From contig CAILJB010000076.1 in assembly GCA_903834465.1 (NCBI GenBank), positions 124,001 through 188,000 of the forward strand: DNA of 64,000 nucleotides, in the 5' to 3' direction. Under the pieces are notes generated by a model. The model did not search any database and had not been told where the DNA came from. It was given only the letters and a program-made list of their open reading frames with translations. The position numbers and the translations under genes are program-made. This DNA comes from an uncultured Pseudomonadota bacterium (GTDB lineage: Bacteria; Pseudomonadota; Gammaproteobacteria; Methylococcales; Methylomonadaceae). Positions 45,327 through 54,278 of this stretch are shown piece by piece; within the stretch, counting starts at the first letter, position 1; each line of letters starts with the position of its first letter.

Positions 45327-46931
45327 ATGACACGCATCGTAATTTTATGGGTAATTTTAATCGCCGCAAATTTAATGATTCGCCCACTAATGCCTATCGA
45401 TGAAACTCGTTACGTTGGTGTGGCGTGGGAAATGTGGGTGCGTGGTGATTTCTTAGTACCGTATTTGAACGGTGAGACGTATAGCCATAAACCACCGTTA
45501 TTGTTTTGGCTTATGTCTGTAAGTTGGTGGTTATTTGGGGTAAATGATTGGACACCGCGTATTATTTCCCCTTTGTTCGCATTAGGTTCAACTTTATTAT
45601 CCGGTTTAGTAGCGCGTGAATTATGGCGTGACCGTTCGCAAGTCGCCGAATTAACGCCGCTAATTTTACTTGGTACGTTGTTTTGGTTGCTATACAGCAC
45701 CTTGACCATGTTCGATATGTTGCTCGCCTTTTTTGTCTTGTTGGCAATTTATAGTGTATTAAAACTGTCGCAATCCAATTCCTGGCGAAATATTTTTTTA
45801 TTAGGTGTTGCCATCGGTGGCGGCGTATTAAGTAAAGGGCCTGTTGTGTTGTTACAAATTCTACCCGTTGCCTTACTTGCACCGTGGTGGATTCAACATA
45901 AAGCGTCTGATTTGTCTTGGAAAACGTGGTATTTGAAATTAGTCGTAGCGGTTTTAATCGGCGCAAGCATTGCTTTAGCGTGGGCAATTCCGGCGGGTAT
46001 TTCGGGTGGTGACGATTATCGAAATGCCATTTTTTTAGGACAAACTAGCGGACGATTAGTGAAATCTTTTGCCCATCAATTACCGTTTTGGTGGTATGTG
46101 GAACAATTACCGTTGTTATTATTGCCGTGGCTGTTTTTCAAGCCGTTGTGGCAAGGCGCAAAAAAACTTAATTTAAATGATTACGGCGTACGTTTTTGTC
46201 TTGCATGGGCATTACCGGTTTTTATTATGTTTTCATTCGTGAGCGGCAAACGGATTCATTACTTGTTGCCGCTGATTCCTGCCTTGGCGTTATTGCTTGC
46301 GCGGGCGGCGGACGAAATCAAAGACGTGGAAAAATGGCGCAGGGCTTATGTTATTGTGTTTTCTATTTTCGGATTTGTCCTATTAGCGGCGATTATTTTT
46401 CTGATTTTTAATAATATTTACCACTGGACTGACAAATTACAATTTCATCTTTTATCAGGTAGTTGTGCATTGCTTGTGATAATCGCTATGCCGCTTGGCA
46501 TTTACTTTTTACGAGTGAAAAATGCACAGCAAGTCATTTTTTATACGTCTACTGCGTCAATCATCGTCTTAACTTTACTGGCTAGCATTTATTTTGAGAG
46601 TAACTTCGCTCGCCATGATACACAACCGATTGCTGAAAAAATCGCTCAATTTCAGAACGAAAATAAAGGCGTGGCGTTTTATACCGGAAAATATCACGAC
46701 CAATTTCAATTTACCGGACGATTAACGCAGCCGCTGACATTGTTAAGTTCACCCGAAATCTTACAAACTTGGGTGCAAGAACATTCTGAGGGTTTTATTT
46801 TGGTTGATTCTGAAAAATTACCTGAAAACGTTTTGTTTTATTCGCATGCTTATCGGGCTGGACAATTAGGTTTTATTCGTAGTCAATCGTTGTCCTATCA
46901 TCCCGATTTAATTCACATTTTGCAGCCCTAA
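45327..46931 (+). CDS. GT39 (ArnT-like) membrane glycosyltransferase
   Basis: 534 residues with about ten to twelve membrane helices and a C-terminal soluble domain (about 430-534). The catalytic first periplasmic loop has PIDETRYVGVAWEM (Asp-Glu pair near the N-terminus), then GETYSHKPPLLFWL, as in ArnT, which transfers 4-amino-arabinose from undecaprenyl phosphate to lipid A. The sugar used here is unknown because the aminoarabinose synthesis genes are not in the window. It completes the GT2-LAB_N-GT39 set and is followed 2 nt later by nirJ. Confidence 0.88.
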   Translation: MTRIVILWVILIAANLMIRPLMPIDETRYVGVAWEMWVRGDFLVPYLNGETYSHKPPLLFWLMSVSWWLFGVNDWTPRIISPLFALGSTLLSGLVARELWRDRSQVAELTPLILLGTLFWLLYSTLTMFDMLLAFFVLLAIYSVLKLSQSNSWRNIFLLGVAIGGGVLSKGPVVLLQILPVALLAPWWIQHKASDLSWKTWYLKLVVAVLIGASIALAWAIPAGISGGDDYRNAIFLGQTSGRLVKSFAHQLPFWWYVEQLPLLLLPWLFFKPLWQGAKKLNLNDYGVRFCLAWALPVFIMFSFVSGKRIHYLLPLIPALALLLARAADEIKDVEKWRRAYVIVFSIFGFVLLAAIIFLIFNNIYHWTDKLQFHLLSGSCALLVIIAMPLGIYFLRVKNAQQVIFYTSTASIIVLTLLASIYFESNFARHDTQPIAEKIAQFQNENKGVAFYTGKYHDQFQFTGRLTQPLTLLSSPEILQTWVQEHSEGFILVDSEKLPENVLFYSHAYRAGQLGFIRSQSLSYHPDLIHILQP

Positions 46932-46933
46932 AC

Positions 46934-48076
46934 ATGTTTAGACTTAGCCAATACATGCGCGAAGTAATTGCGCCCACGCCGCTCAAACCTACGCGCAAAC
47001 CAGTTGCGCCGGTGGTGATTTGGAATTTAATCCGTCGTTGTAATTTGACGTGTCAGCATTGTTACACCACGTCAGCAGACAAAGATTTTCCAAACGAACT
47101 CACAACGCCGCAAATTTATACGGTGATGGATGATTTAAAAGAGTTTAAAGTACCGGTGTTGATTTTATCGGGTGGCGAACCGTTGTTGCATCCAGATATT
47201 TTCGCAATTTCGCAACGTGCCAAAGACATGGGTTTTTATGTTGCCTTGTCGAGTAATGGGACAAAAATATCAGCTGAAAATATCGACCAAATTGCCGCCA
47301 TCAATTATTCCTATATTGGTGTGAGTTTGGACGGTATTCAAGACACGCACGATGCCTTTCGCCGTTCGAAAGGTTCGTTTAATCAAGCGTTGCGCGGTAT
47401 TGAATTGTGTTTAGCAAAAGGCATTAAAGTAGGCATTCGCTTTACCTTGACGCAATCGAACGCACATGATTTTCCGGCAATGTTGCAATTGATGGATGAT
47501 TACAACATCGATAAATTTTATTTATCGCATTTGAATTATGGTGGACGCGGTAATAAAAATCGTGGCGATGACGCACATTTCACGATGACACGCGAGGCGA
47601 TGGATTTGTTGTTCGATACTTGTTATCGCTGGGAATTGGAAGGCAAAGAACGCGAATTTGTGACCGGTAATAATGATGCCGATGCGGTGTATTTTCTGTA
47701 TTGGGTACGCGCTCGATTTCCTGAAAAAGTCGCGCACATTCAAGCGAAATTGCAGCAATGGGGCGGTAATGCGTCGGGCGTGAATGTGGCAAATATTGAT
47801 AACACTGGCAATGTGCATCCGGATACGTTTTGGTGGCATTACAATTTAGGTAATGTCAAAGAGCGTCCGTTTTCTGAAATTTGGCAAGATACCAGCGACC
47901 CGCTTATGGCTGGTTTAAAAAGTTCGCCTCGTCCGCTCGAAGGGCGTTGTAAAACCTGTCATTATCAATCAATTTGCAATGGCAATACGCGGGTGCGTGC
48001 CGCGCAAACGACGGGTAATTATTGGGCGGAGGATTCGGGGTGTTATTTGGGGGAGGGTGAAATAACTGAAAAATGA
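46934..48076 (+). CDS. nirJ: Heme d1 biosynthesis radical SAM protein NirJ
   Basis: 380 residues. Radical SAM motif CNLTCQHCYTT follows the highly conserved PVVIWNLIRRC; the start MFRLSQYMREVIAPTPLKPT is the NirJ-specific N-terminus. The C-terminal SPASM-like cysteines lie in CKTCHYQSICNGNTRVRA and DSGCYLGE. NirJ replaces propionate side chains during synthesis of heme d1, the cofactor of cytochrome cd1 nitrite reductase. No nirS or other nir genes are in the window, so it is separated from the rest of the pathway or reused in another heme modification. It starts 2 nt after the GT39 gene. Confidence 0.9.
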   Translation: MFRLSQYMREVIAPTPLKPTRKPVAPVVIWNLIRRCNLTCQHCYTTSADKDFPNELTTPQIYTVMDDLKEFKVPVLILSGGEPLLHPDIFAISQRAKDMGFYVALSSNGTKISAENIDQIAAINYSYIGVSLDGIQDTHDAFRRSKGSFNQALRGIELCLAKGIKVGIRFTLTQSNAHDFPAMLQLMDDYNIDKFYLSHLNYGGRGNKNRGDDAHFTMTREAMDLLFDTCYRWELEGKEREFVTGNNDADAVYFLYWVRARFPEKVAHIQAKLQQWGGNASGVNVANIDNTGNVHPDTFWWHYNLGNVKERPFSEIWQDTSDPLMAGLKSSPRPLEGRCKTCHYQSICNGNTRVRAAQTTGNYWAEDSGCYLGEGEITEK

Positions 48077-49575
48077 ACAATTTTATCCAAATAGAACTTT
48101 TTGATTCTGAACTTCCAAAAGAAAATTTAAAAATTAAAGTTGATGATGTTGATTGGCAGAAAAAATTAGGCTGTTCAATTCTTACACGTCAAGAAATCTC
48201 TGTGCTAATTTCTAAACATAAAACTGAAAATTATTACATTTATGTACTGTGGAAAATGTACACAGAAAAGCCAATTCCGTTTTATGTGGGCAAAGGTCAT
48301 TTTGACCGTGTTATCAAACACGAAATGCCCAGTGACAAGCAAAACAAAATCAAAAATAACATCATCAACAAGCATCAAAGATTAGGTTTTAATGTTGGCT
48401 ATTCAATTCTGAGTTGGCATAAAGAAGAACAAGACGCGCTTAATCGAGAAGCAGAGTTAATTTCACAACTTGGTCGGGCTAATTTAAAAAAAGGAATCTT
48501 GGTTAATAAAACAGATGGTGGCGATGGAACTCGCGGACATTTATCACCTAAACGTGGCGAAAGTTATAGTGCAAAACCTGTTTATACTGTATTCAATGGA
48601 ATATCAACTCATTTTGCTTGTGTTGCAGATGCTGCCGAAGCTCTTGGTATTTCAGGTGGCGCGTTATCAGGACGCATCAGAAATGGTTGGATTGGTTACT
48701 ATTACGAAGATGAAGGGCAACAACCAACAATTAGCACACATCAAGGTTTTTATCGAAAGGTCGTTCATACGCCTGATGGCGTTTTTGAATCACTCGCTGA
48801 AGCAGGACGGCAACTCAATGTTTCACATAAAAAAATACACAAAAGAATAAAGTACGGTTGGGTAGGTTATTACTACGTTGATGAAGGTCAACGTCCACGC
48901 CGCCGACCTGAAAAAGCAGTTGAAATTGCAGGTATTAAATTTGAGAGCCATAAAGAAGCGGCTCAAACCTTTGGTATTTCAGTTGGTTCTATTGCAAAGC
49001 GATTAGGAAGCTCTAATTACCCAGATTGGATAGACTTATCAGGAACTATTAAAAAAGAAAGTAAAAAATCCAGAATACAAAGTGAAAGAAAACCTTTTAC
49101 TGCTATTTGGATTGGCGAAATAAAATATAGTTCGCTAGTTGAAGCAGAAAAAGCAACAGGAATTAAACACGGAACGCTCGTAGCCAGAGCAAAAAGTTCA
49201 AATTATCCCGATATAAGAATTGACGGTGTGGTTAAGGAACAACGCTCTGCAAAAATGGGAAAAATTGCTGTTTCGGTAACAATTGATGGTGTTGAATATC
49301 AAACTTTATCAGATGCGGCGCGAGCAATTGGAATTGATATAAATACGGTTAAACAAAGATGCCGCAGCACATCATTTCCAAATTACATTTCAAAAGATGT
49401 CGATCTACAAAAGAAACCACCTAAAAGTGGATTACCTTATTTAGGGAGAATTGTTGTCGATGGTGTTAAATATCGTTCTATTAAAGCGGCGCATGAAGCT
49501 GTTGGTATTCAGCGAGCAAAATTAAAAAAGATGGCTTTAGATGAGAATATGCCAAATGTTTATTTTGAAATTTGA
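48073..49575 (+). CDS. GIY-YIG nuclease-like protein with six NUMOD-like repeats
   Basis: 500 residues. A GIY-YIG nuclease domain covers about 53-155: YYIYVLW, FYVGKGHFDRVIKH with the conserved Arg, REAELISQLG with the metal-binding Glu, and LVNKTDGGDGTRG. Six repeats of 45-60 residues follow, starting near 166, 230, 282, 342, 399 and 457. Each is a short beta-hairpin with an F/YxS or F/YxT-like turn followed by a helix-turn-helix (EAAQTFGISVGSIAKRL style). Repeats 1-2 share GW-GYYY-DEGQ; 3-6 share S/N-YP/FP-ends. Such tails direct DNA binding in homing endonucleases. It overlaps nirJ by 4 nt and is more AT-rich than its neighbours, suggesting acquisition by transfer. Confidence 0.82.
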   Translation: MNNFIQIELFDSELPKENLKIKVDDVDWQKKLGCSILTRQEISVLISKHKTENYYIYVLWKMYTEKPIPFYVGKGHFDRVIKHEMPSDKQNKIKNNIINKHQRLGFNVGYSILSWHKEEQDALNREAELISQLGRANLKKGILVNKTDGGDGTRGHLSPKRGESYSAKPVYTVFNGISTHFACVADAAEALGISGGALSGRIRNGWIGYYYEDEGQQPTISTHQGFYRKVVHTPDGVFESLAEAGRQLNVSHKKIHKRIKYGWVGYYYVDEGQRPRRRPEKAVEIAGIKFESHKEAAQTFGISVGSIAKRLGSSNYPDWIDLSGTIKKESKKSRIQSERKPFTAIWIGEIKYSSLVEAEKATGIKHGTLVARAKSSNYPDIRIDGVVKEQRSAKMGKIAVSVTIDGVEYQTLSDAARAIGIDINTVKQRCRSTSFPNYISKDVDLQKKPPKSGLPYLGRIVVDGVKYRSIKAAHEAVGIQRAKLKKMALDENMPNVYFEI

Positions 49576-49620
49576 AAATACATGAAAAATATCGTTTTAA
49601 CTCACTCATAAATACAATTC

Positions 49621-50004
49621 ATGACTATTATTTGCCCCTGCAACTCAACAAAAAACTACCCAGACTGTTGTCAACTCTTTCACGACGGCACACATTTCCC
49701 CATTACCGCCGAAGCCTTGATGCGTTCGCGTTATAGCGCGTATGTGTTGCAAAACGCGGATTATTTACTGGCAACATGGCACAAAAACACCCGCCCGAAA
49801 CAACTCGATTTTTCACAAGATAATACAACATGGCAAAAATTAGAGATTCTGCACACCAAAAAAGGTGGCGAGAAAGATGAAAAAGGACGAGTAGAATTTA
49901 ATGCGTTCTATGTGCAGGACGGTGAAACGCGGCTGATGCACGAAATCAGCCGCTTCAAAAAGGTCGCCGGACGTTGGTTTTACGTTGACGGCGTATTGGA
50001 TTAG
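49621..50004 (+). CDS. YchJ-family SEC-C metal-binding protein
   Basis: 127 residues of the YchJ/UPF0225 family, function unknown. The N-terminal SEC-C zinc motif is CPCNSTKNYPDCC, followed by the family's EALMRSRYSAYVLQNADYLL, a central NTF2-like fold (WHKNTRPKQLDFS, VEFNAFYV) and HEISRFKKVAGRWFYVDG. It lacks the second C-terminal SEC-C motif of longer YchJ proteins. No clear ribosome-binding site. It converges with the GH5 gene and overlaps it by 4 nt. Confidence 0.87.
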   Translation: MTIICPCNSTKNYPDCCQLFHDGTHFPITAEALMRSRYSAYVLQNADYLLATWHKNTRPKQLDFSQDNTTWQKLEILHTKKGGEKDEKGRVEFNAFYVQDGETRLMHEISRFKKVAGRWFYVDGVLD

Positions 50005-51122
50005 TCAAATTTGCTCGGCAACCAACCGTTATTCACACAATCTCGAAAACACCACGCCGGTGTCGTTTCGGTTTTGTAACTCCAGAAAAACCAACCTAAA
50101 TATTTTTCAAAGGTTGCCAATTGCGCCGCCGCATAACCACGGTAAGCGACATTCATTTGAAAATCATCCATCGTTTCTAAGGCATGATTGAAAGGTCCTT
50201 CTGCCCAAAGCGACACCACTTTTAAATCTAAACCTAAACTCCACTCACCAAGGTAAGTTTGTTGTTTTAATTCGTGGATAATGTCATCGGCTTCTTGTTT
50301 CCATTCACCGCTAGCTTTGTGCATGTGAGTGTAAATATCCGAATCAATATCAGCTCGGTCAAAACATTGATAACGGTGCATATCAAACACCACGTTTTGA
50401 AATTCTGGCTCAGGCATAAAGCCAATGTATTCCCGAAATGAACGAAAACCATCATGAAAAACAACCGCCACTTTATCGGGCGAACAATGTTTACGAATGC
50501 GTTGATAGGCGAGCGTGTTGTAATTTTTTAAATAATCGGTTGGCACATCCCAACGCGGTTCGTTTAAAACTTCAATCGCGTGCAGAGCAGGGCGATTGCA
50601 ATAACGTTCCGCAAGACGTTCCAAAACACTTAGCGAATGTTCTAAATAGGCTTCTTGCGTATGCCATTCGCACACATCTTTAATGCCACCATTATCAAAT
50701 CCATTTTGACAACCTGGCGCAGCGTGTAAATCGACAAGAATGTTTAAGCCGAATTCTTCTGCCCAATCGAAGGCGTTATCTAAAATTTCAATCCCACCTA
50801 CAACAAACGGGTGTTGATTTTCGCCATAACTGCGGTGATAGGGATACTCTGCGCCAAAAATCCAATGTCCCACCGGAATGCGAACCGCGTTAATGCCACG
50901 TTCTGACAACCATGAAAAATCGTCGCGGGTAATAAAATTGTTCCAATGCACTTTTAAAATGCTATCAGCTTTGTCGCCTAATTCAGCACAAAATGTGGTT
51001 TCATCGGTTGCGTCTAAACCTTCAAAAAGACTAGGTGTCATCCATTTCTCTAACACCAACCAACCGCCTAAATTCACGCCGCGTAATTTTTTACCGCGTG
51101 CTTGTTCTACTGTTTTTGTCAT
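50001..51122 (-). CDS. Glycoside hydrolase family 5, exo-beta-1,3-glucanase-like
   Basis: 373 residues. The N-terminal LRGVNLGGWLVLEKWMTPSL matches fungal-type exo-1,3-beta-glucanases in GH5. The acid/base Glu is in IEVLNEPRWD and the likely nucleophile in TYLGEWSLG; HAAPGCQNG and INAVRIPVGHWIFG are also family marks. No signal peptide or membrane segment is visible, so the enzyme appears cytoplasmic, unusual for a polysaccharide hydrolase. GAGGAG precedes the ATG. It starts 12 nt after the ABC exporter gene on the same strand, implying co-transcription. Confidence 0.88.
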   Translation of the reverse strand: MTKTVEQARGKKLRGVNLGGWLVLEKWMTPSLFEGLDATDETTFCAELGDKADSILKVHWNNFITRDDFSWLSERGINAVRIPVGHWIFGAEYPYHRSYGENQHPFVVGGIEILDNAFDWAEEFGLNILVDLHAAPGCQNGFDNGGIKDVCEWHTQEAYLEHSLSVLERLAERYCNRPALHAIEVLNEPRWDVPTDYLKNYNTLAYQRIRKHCSPDKVAVVFHDGFRSFREYIGFMPEPEFQNVVFDMHRYQCFDRADIDSDIYTHMHKASGEWKQEADDIIHELKQQTYLGEWSLGLDLKVVSLWAEGPFNHALETMDDFQMNVAYRGYAAAQLATFEKYLGWFFWSYKTETTPAWCFRDCVNNGWLPSKFD

Positions 51123-51134
51123 GTTAAAAACTCC

Positions 51135-52835
51135 TCACTGTAAAGTAATTTTGCGTTGGTGGAAGGCTTCAGCGCGAGATTCGTGCGTAATCGTTAAAAT
51201 CGCCGATTTAGGTAATTCTTGGCAAATCAAACGCATAATGGCAATTTCTTCGTCGGAATCTAGTGAATCAAAGGCTTGTTGTAATAAAATCCATTTGGGT
51301 TGTTGCAATAACAAACGCACCGCACCCAAACGTTGTTGTTGTTCGCGCGACAGAGCCGTATCCCAATTATCTATTTCATCCAAATTTTCTCGCAATTCGC
51401 TTACGCCAACTAAATCGAGTTTTTCTTCCAAATCGCTTTGATTAACGTCTTCTTCAGATAAGGGATAGCAAATTGCCGCGCGTAATGTTCCGGTTGGTAA
51501 ATAAGGACGTGGCGGTATAAAAGAAATGTCATCGTCAGGCAATTCAATTTTACCTTCTCCCCAAGGCCAAAAACCAACAATGGCTTTGAATAATTTTGAA
51601 CCGGTAAACGCATTGCCGGTAAGTAAAATACGTTCACCGGCTTTGATATGAATATCCATTTTATGCAGACAGACCACGCCATCTAAACGCACGATGCTCA
51701 AATCATGCAGACGTAAAACAGGTTTGTCTGTCTTAATGCGTTCAATGCGATGCGGATCTCTTTGAGAAATTTCTTGTTCTAATTTGTCCAAGGCATGAAC
51801 CAAACCCAATACCCGTTCAACGGAAGCACGCCATTCGGCAATTTTTGCCATATTATCAACTGGCCATGAAAGCGCGGATGTCATTTGTTGAAAGGCTTGT
51901 GCCGATTGCATTAACCCACCTAATGAAATACTACCCAGTACAAAACGCGGGGCAGACACTAAAATCGGAAATGCCATCAGCAACACAGAATGTCCAGACG
52001 TAAACATTAAAATATGTGTCCACGCGGTTGTTTGTCGTTGCCATGCTTCGACAATATCGTGAAATAAACCGTAACAACGGTGTTGCTCAGTATGTTCGCC
52101 GTGTACAAGTGCAATAGCTAATGAATTCTCACGCGCATTCACCAAACCAAAACGAAAATTGGCTTCAACGGTTTGACGACCATTTGTCGCTTCAGTTAAA
52201 GGACGACCTATCCACCAACCTAAAACAGAAGCCCCAGCCGCGTAAAACATCGCTAGCCAAACTAAATGTCCATAAATCGGAATTTCGATAAAACCTAAGT
52301 CAAGCGTTATCACGCCAGACAATGTCCACAAAATTTTGGTAAAACTGACTAAAAGCAAGAGACAAAATGTCAACGAATGTACTAAATCAATCGCAGATTC
52401 CGTTGCAATTCGCACGTCTTCTGCAATTCGCCCATCCGGATTATCGTGTGAATCAATATTTTGTTGAATGTGCGTAACTAAATAATGTCGTCCATCATTC
52501 ATCCATTGGTTAATTAACTTTGTGGTCAACCAATTACGCCAATCGAGTTGCAATGCGCGTTTAACTTTAAAATGTGTCACCGTTACCGCAATATTGGCAA
52601 CAAAGATAACAATAATTAGCCCAACTTGCGTCAATACGCCCGACATGGAACGGCGTTCTAAAGCGTTAAATAAATCTGCACTCCATTCGGTAATCAACAC
52701 TGCAATGGCAATTTGTATGACGGTTAAAACAAATAGTCCTAACGTTAATTGATGAATTTTGGTTTTATTTTCGGATTGCCAAAAAGGGGCGGCTAAACGA
52801 ATAAACTGAGCAAGAAATCCATTTTGAGTGAGCAT
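51135..52835 (-). CDS. ABC transporter (SbmA/YddA type) with degenerate nucleotide-binding domain
   Basis: 566 residues. The N-terminal membrane domain (about 1-330, six helices) is of the ABC_membrane_2/SbmA-BacA class, with WRNWLTTKLINQWMNDGRHY and QNIDSHDNPDGRIAEDVRIA as hallmarks. The C-terminal ATPase domain is recognisable but broken. Walker A reads GNAFTGSKL rather than GxxGxGKS/T, the signature is LSREQQQRL, and Walker B reads WILLQQAFDSLD with QQ where DE is required. It probably cannot hydrolyse ATP. SbmA itself has no ATPase domain and is proton-driven, so transport may persist by that route. GGAGG lies 9 nt before the ATG. GH5 follows. Confidence 0.88.
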   Translation of the reverse strand: MLTQNGFLAQFIRLAAPFWQSENKTKIHQLTLGLFVLTVIQIAIAVLITEWSADLFNALERRSMSGVLTQVGLIIVIFVANIAVTVTHFKVKRALQLDWRNWLTTKLINQWMNDGRHYLVTHIQQNIDSHDNPDGRIAEDVRIATESAIDLVHSLTFCLLLLVSFTKILWTLSGVITLDLGFIEIPIYGHLVWLAMFYAAGASVLGWWIGRPLTEATNGRQTVEANFRFGLVNARENSLAIALVHGEHTEQHRCYGLFHDIVEAWQRQTTAWTHILMFTSGHSVLLMAFPILVSAPRFVLGSISLGGLMQSAQAFQQMTSALSWPVDNMAKIAEWRASVERVLGLVHALDKLEQEISQRDPHRIERIKTDKPVLRLHDLSIVRLDGVVCLHKMDIHIKAGERILLTGNAFTGSKLFKAIVGFWPWGEGKIELPDDDISFIPPRPYLPTGTLRAAICYPLSEEDVNQSDLEEKLDLVGVSELRENLDEIDNWDTALSREQQQRLGAVRLLLQQPKWILLQQAFDSLDSDEEIAIMRLICQELPKSAILTITHESRAEAFHQRKITLQ

Positions 52836-52862
52836 AGTTGCGAATCCTCCAAAAGATAAAAG

Positions 52863-52922
52863 GCTATCATTTTTTTATTGTTTTATTTTTCGCAGCTTTC
52901 GCTGCTCCAATTATTTGATAGC
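52863..52922. other. Nested hairpins between hypD and the ABC gene
   Basis: An outer 7-bp inverted repeat GCTATCA (52863-52869) / TGATAGC (52916-52922) encloses a 5-bp stem GCAGC/GCTGC (52892-52896, 52901-52905) with a tetraloop, GAAA in the minus-strand RNA. It lacks a T-run in the direction of transcription. It could limit read-through from hypD into the ABC gene or mark an RNA-processing site. Confidence 0.5.
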
Positions 52923-52929
52923 TAAAATG

Positions 52930-54018
52930 TCAATGTTGTTGACGATAACGATAATACGCCGCACATGCACCTTCGGAAGAAACCATTGTTGCGCCAAACG
53001 GATGTTCTGGCGTACAAGTTGTTCCGAATTCGGCGCATTGTGCGGGTTTGATTAAACCTTGTAATACTTCACCACTGCGACATGCCGCAGGTTCTTGTGT
53101 GTTAATGGTGCCAACGGAAAAACGTTGCTCGGCATTCCATTCATCATAATCCGAATTCAACGCTAAACCACTTTCAGCAATTTCACCTAATCCGCGCCAG
53201 TTTCGATTTACCACATTAAATACTTTTTGCATTAAGGCTTGCGCGGGCAAATTGCCTTTTTCTTTAACGACGCGGGCATATTGGTTTTCAACGGCAAAAC
53301 GTTTTTCTTCTAATTGTTTCACGCACAAATACAAACCCTGCAAAATATCGACCGGCTCAAAACCTGTGACAACAATAGGCATTTTGTATTGTTCACAAAT
53401 AGGTAAATATTCATGAAAACCCATAATCGAACAAACGTGACCAGCACCTAAAAAACCTTGCACGCGATGATTAGGTGTCGCTAATAACGCTTGCATCACA
53501 GGTGGTACGCGCACATGGCAAATCAATAATGAAAAATTTTTGAGTTGACGCAATTTTGCTTGATAAGCGGCTAATGCGGTCGTCGGAGCAGTGGTTTCAA
53601 AACCAACACCAAAGAAAACCACTTCTTTATTAGGTGATTGTTCGGCAATCGTCAACGCATCTAATGGCGAATACACAATGCGAATATCTGCGCCTTGGGC
53701 TTTTAAACTGAGCAAATCGTGTTGTGAACCCGGTACACGCAACATATCGCCAAACGAACAAAAAATCACATTCGATTGTGCGGCAATGGCTAAGGCTTTA
53801 TCAATATAAGCCAGTGGCGTAACACAAACAGGGCAACCAGGGCCGTGAATTAACTCGATTTCATCGGTAAGCAATTGGTCAATGCCGTATTTAATAATAC
53901 TGTGTGTTTGACCGCCGCACACTTCCATAATACGCCAACGTTGTGTGGTCAACGATTTAATTGCACTGACCCAATGTTGTGCGAGTTGTGGATTACGAAA
54001 CGCTTGCATGTAATTCAT
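52930..54018 (-). CDS. hypD: Hydrogenase maturation protein HypD
   Basis: Builds the Fe(CN)2CO unit of [NiFe] hydrogenases on a HypCD complex. 362 residues. Conserved [55 protein letters not shown] and [10 protein letters not shown] are present, and the C-terminal [4Fe-4S] ligands are in [20 protein letters not shown]. It overlaps hypC by 4 nt. HypA, HypB, HypE and the hydrogenase structural genes are outside the window. Confidence 0.96.
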   Translation of the reverse strand: MNYMQAFRNPQLAQHWVSAIKSLTTQRWRIMEVCGGQTHSIIKYGIDQLLTDEIELIHGPGCPVCVTPLAYIDKALAIAAQSNVIFCSFGDMLRVPGSQHDLLSLKAQGADIRIVYSPLDALTIAEQSPNKEVVFFGVGFETTAPTTALAAYQAKLRQLKNFSLLICHVRVPPVMQALLATPNHRVQGFLGAGHVCSIMGFHEYLPICEQYKMPIVVTGFEPVDILQGLYLCVKQLEEKRFAVENQYARVVKEKGNLPAQALMQKVFNVVNRNWRGLGEIAESGLALNSDYDEWNAEQRFSVGTINTQEPAACRSGEVLQGLIKPAQCAEFGTTCTPEHPFGATMVSSEGACAAYYRYRQQH

Positions 54019-54260
54019 AACGTGGCTTCAAAGTCGACTAAATCTTGGAAGGCTTGTAAACTTGCTTTTGCTTCCGTTTCATCGAGAACGGATAACGCGA
54101 AACCAGCGTGAACAATCACATAATCTCCAATTTGGGCTTCGGGGACGTAAGCCAAACTGATTTCTTTTTGTACGCCAGAAAAATCAACATTTCCAGTGCG
54201 AAGCAAGACATCGGCATTAGCATTTAAGCTAATAATTTTTGCGGGAATAGCTAAACACAT
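54015..54260 (-). CDS. hypC: Hydrogenase maturation chaperone HypC
   Basis: 81 residues. The essential N-terminal MCLAIPAKI with Cys2 is present, and the beta-barrel core ends in [20 protein letters not shown], typical of HypC/HupF. It partners HypD in carrying the iron precursor to the hydrogenase large subunit. Its stop overlaps hypD by 4 nt. It starts 18 nt after the REC-PAS-GGDEF gene, so transcription may come from the signalling genes upstream. Confidence 0.95.
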   Translation of the reverse strand: MCLAIPAKIISLNANADVLLRTGNVDFSGVQKEISLAYVPEAQIGDYVIVHAGFALSVLDETEAKASLQAFQDLVDFEATL

Positions 54261-54278
54261 AATAAGTCCGTAATGGCG

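Noticed and set aside
45562-45987. Open frame of 141 codons antisense to the GT39 gene
   Set aside because: Arg/Thr-rich shadow of a membrane protein; no start context or homology signs.
50878-51441. Open frame of 187 codons on the plus strand across the GH5 and ABC genes
   Set aside because: It spans two real genes and their ribosome-binding site; the composition (many Ser/Cys/Arg) is typical of antisense frames.
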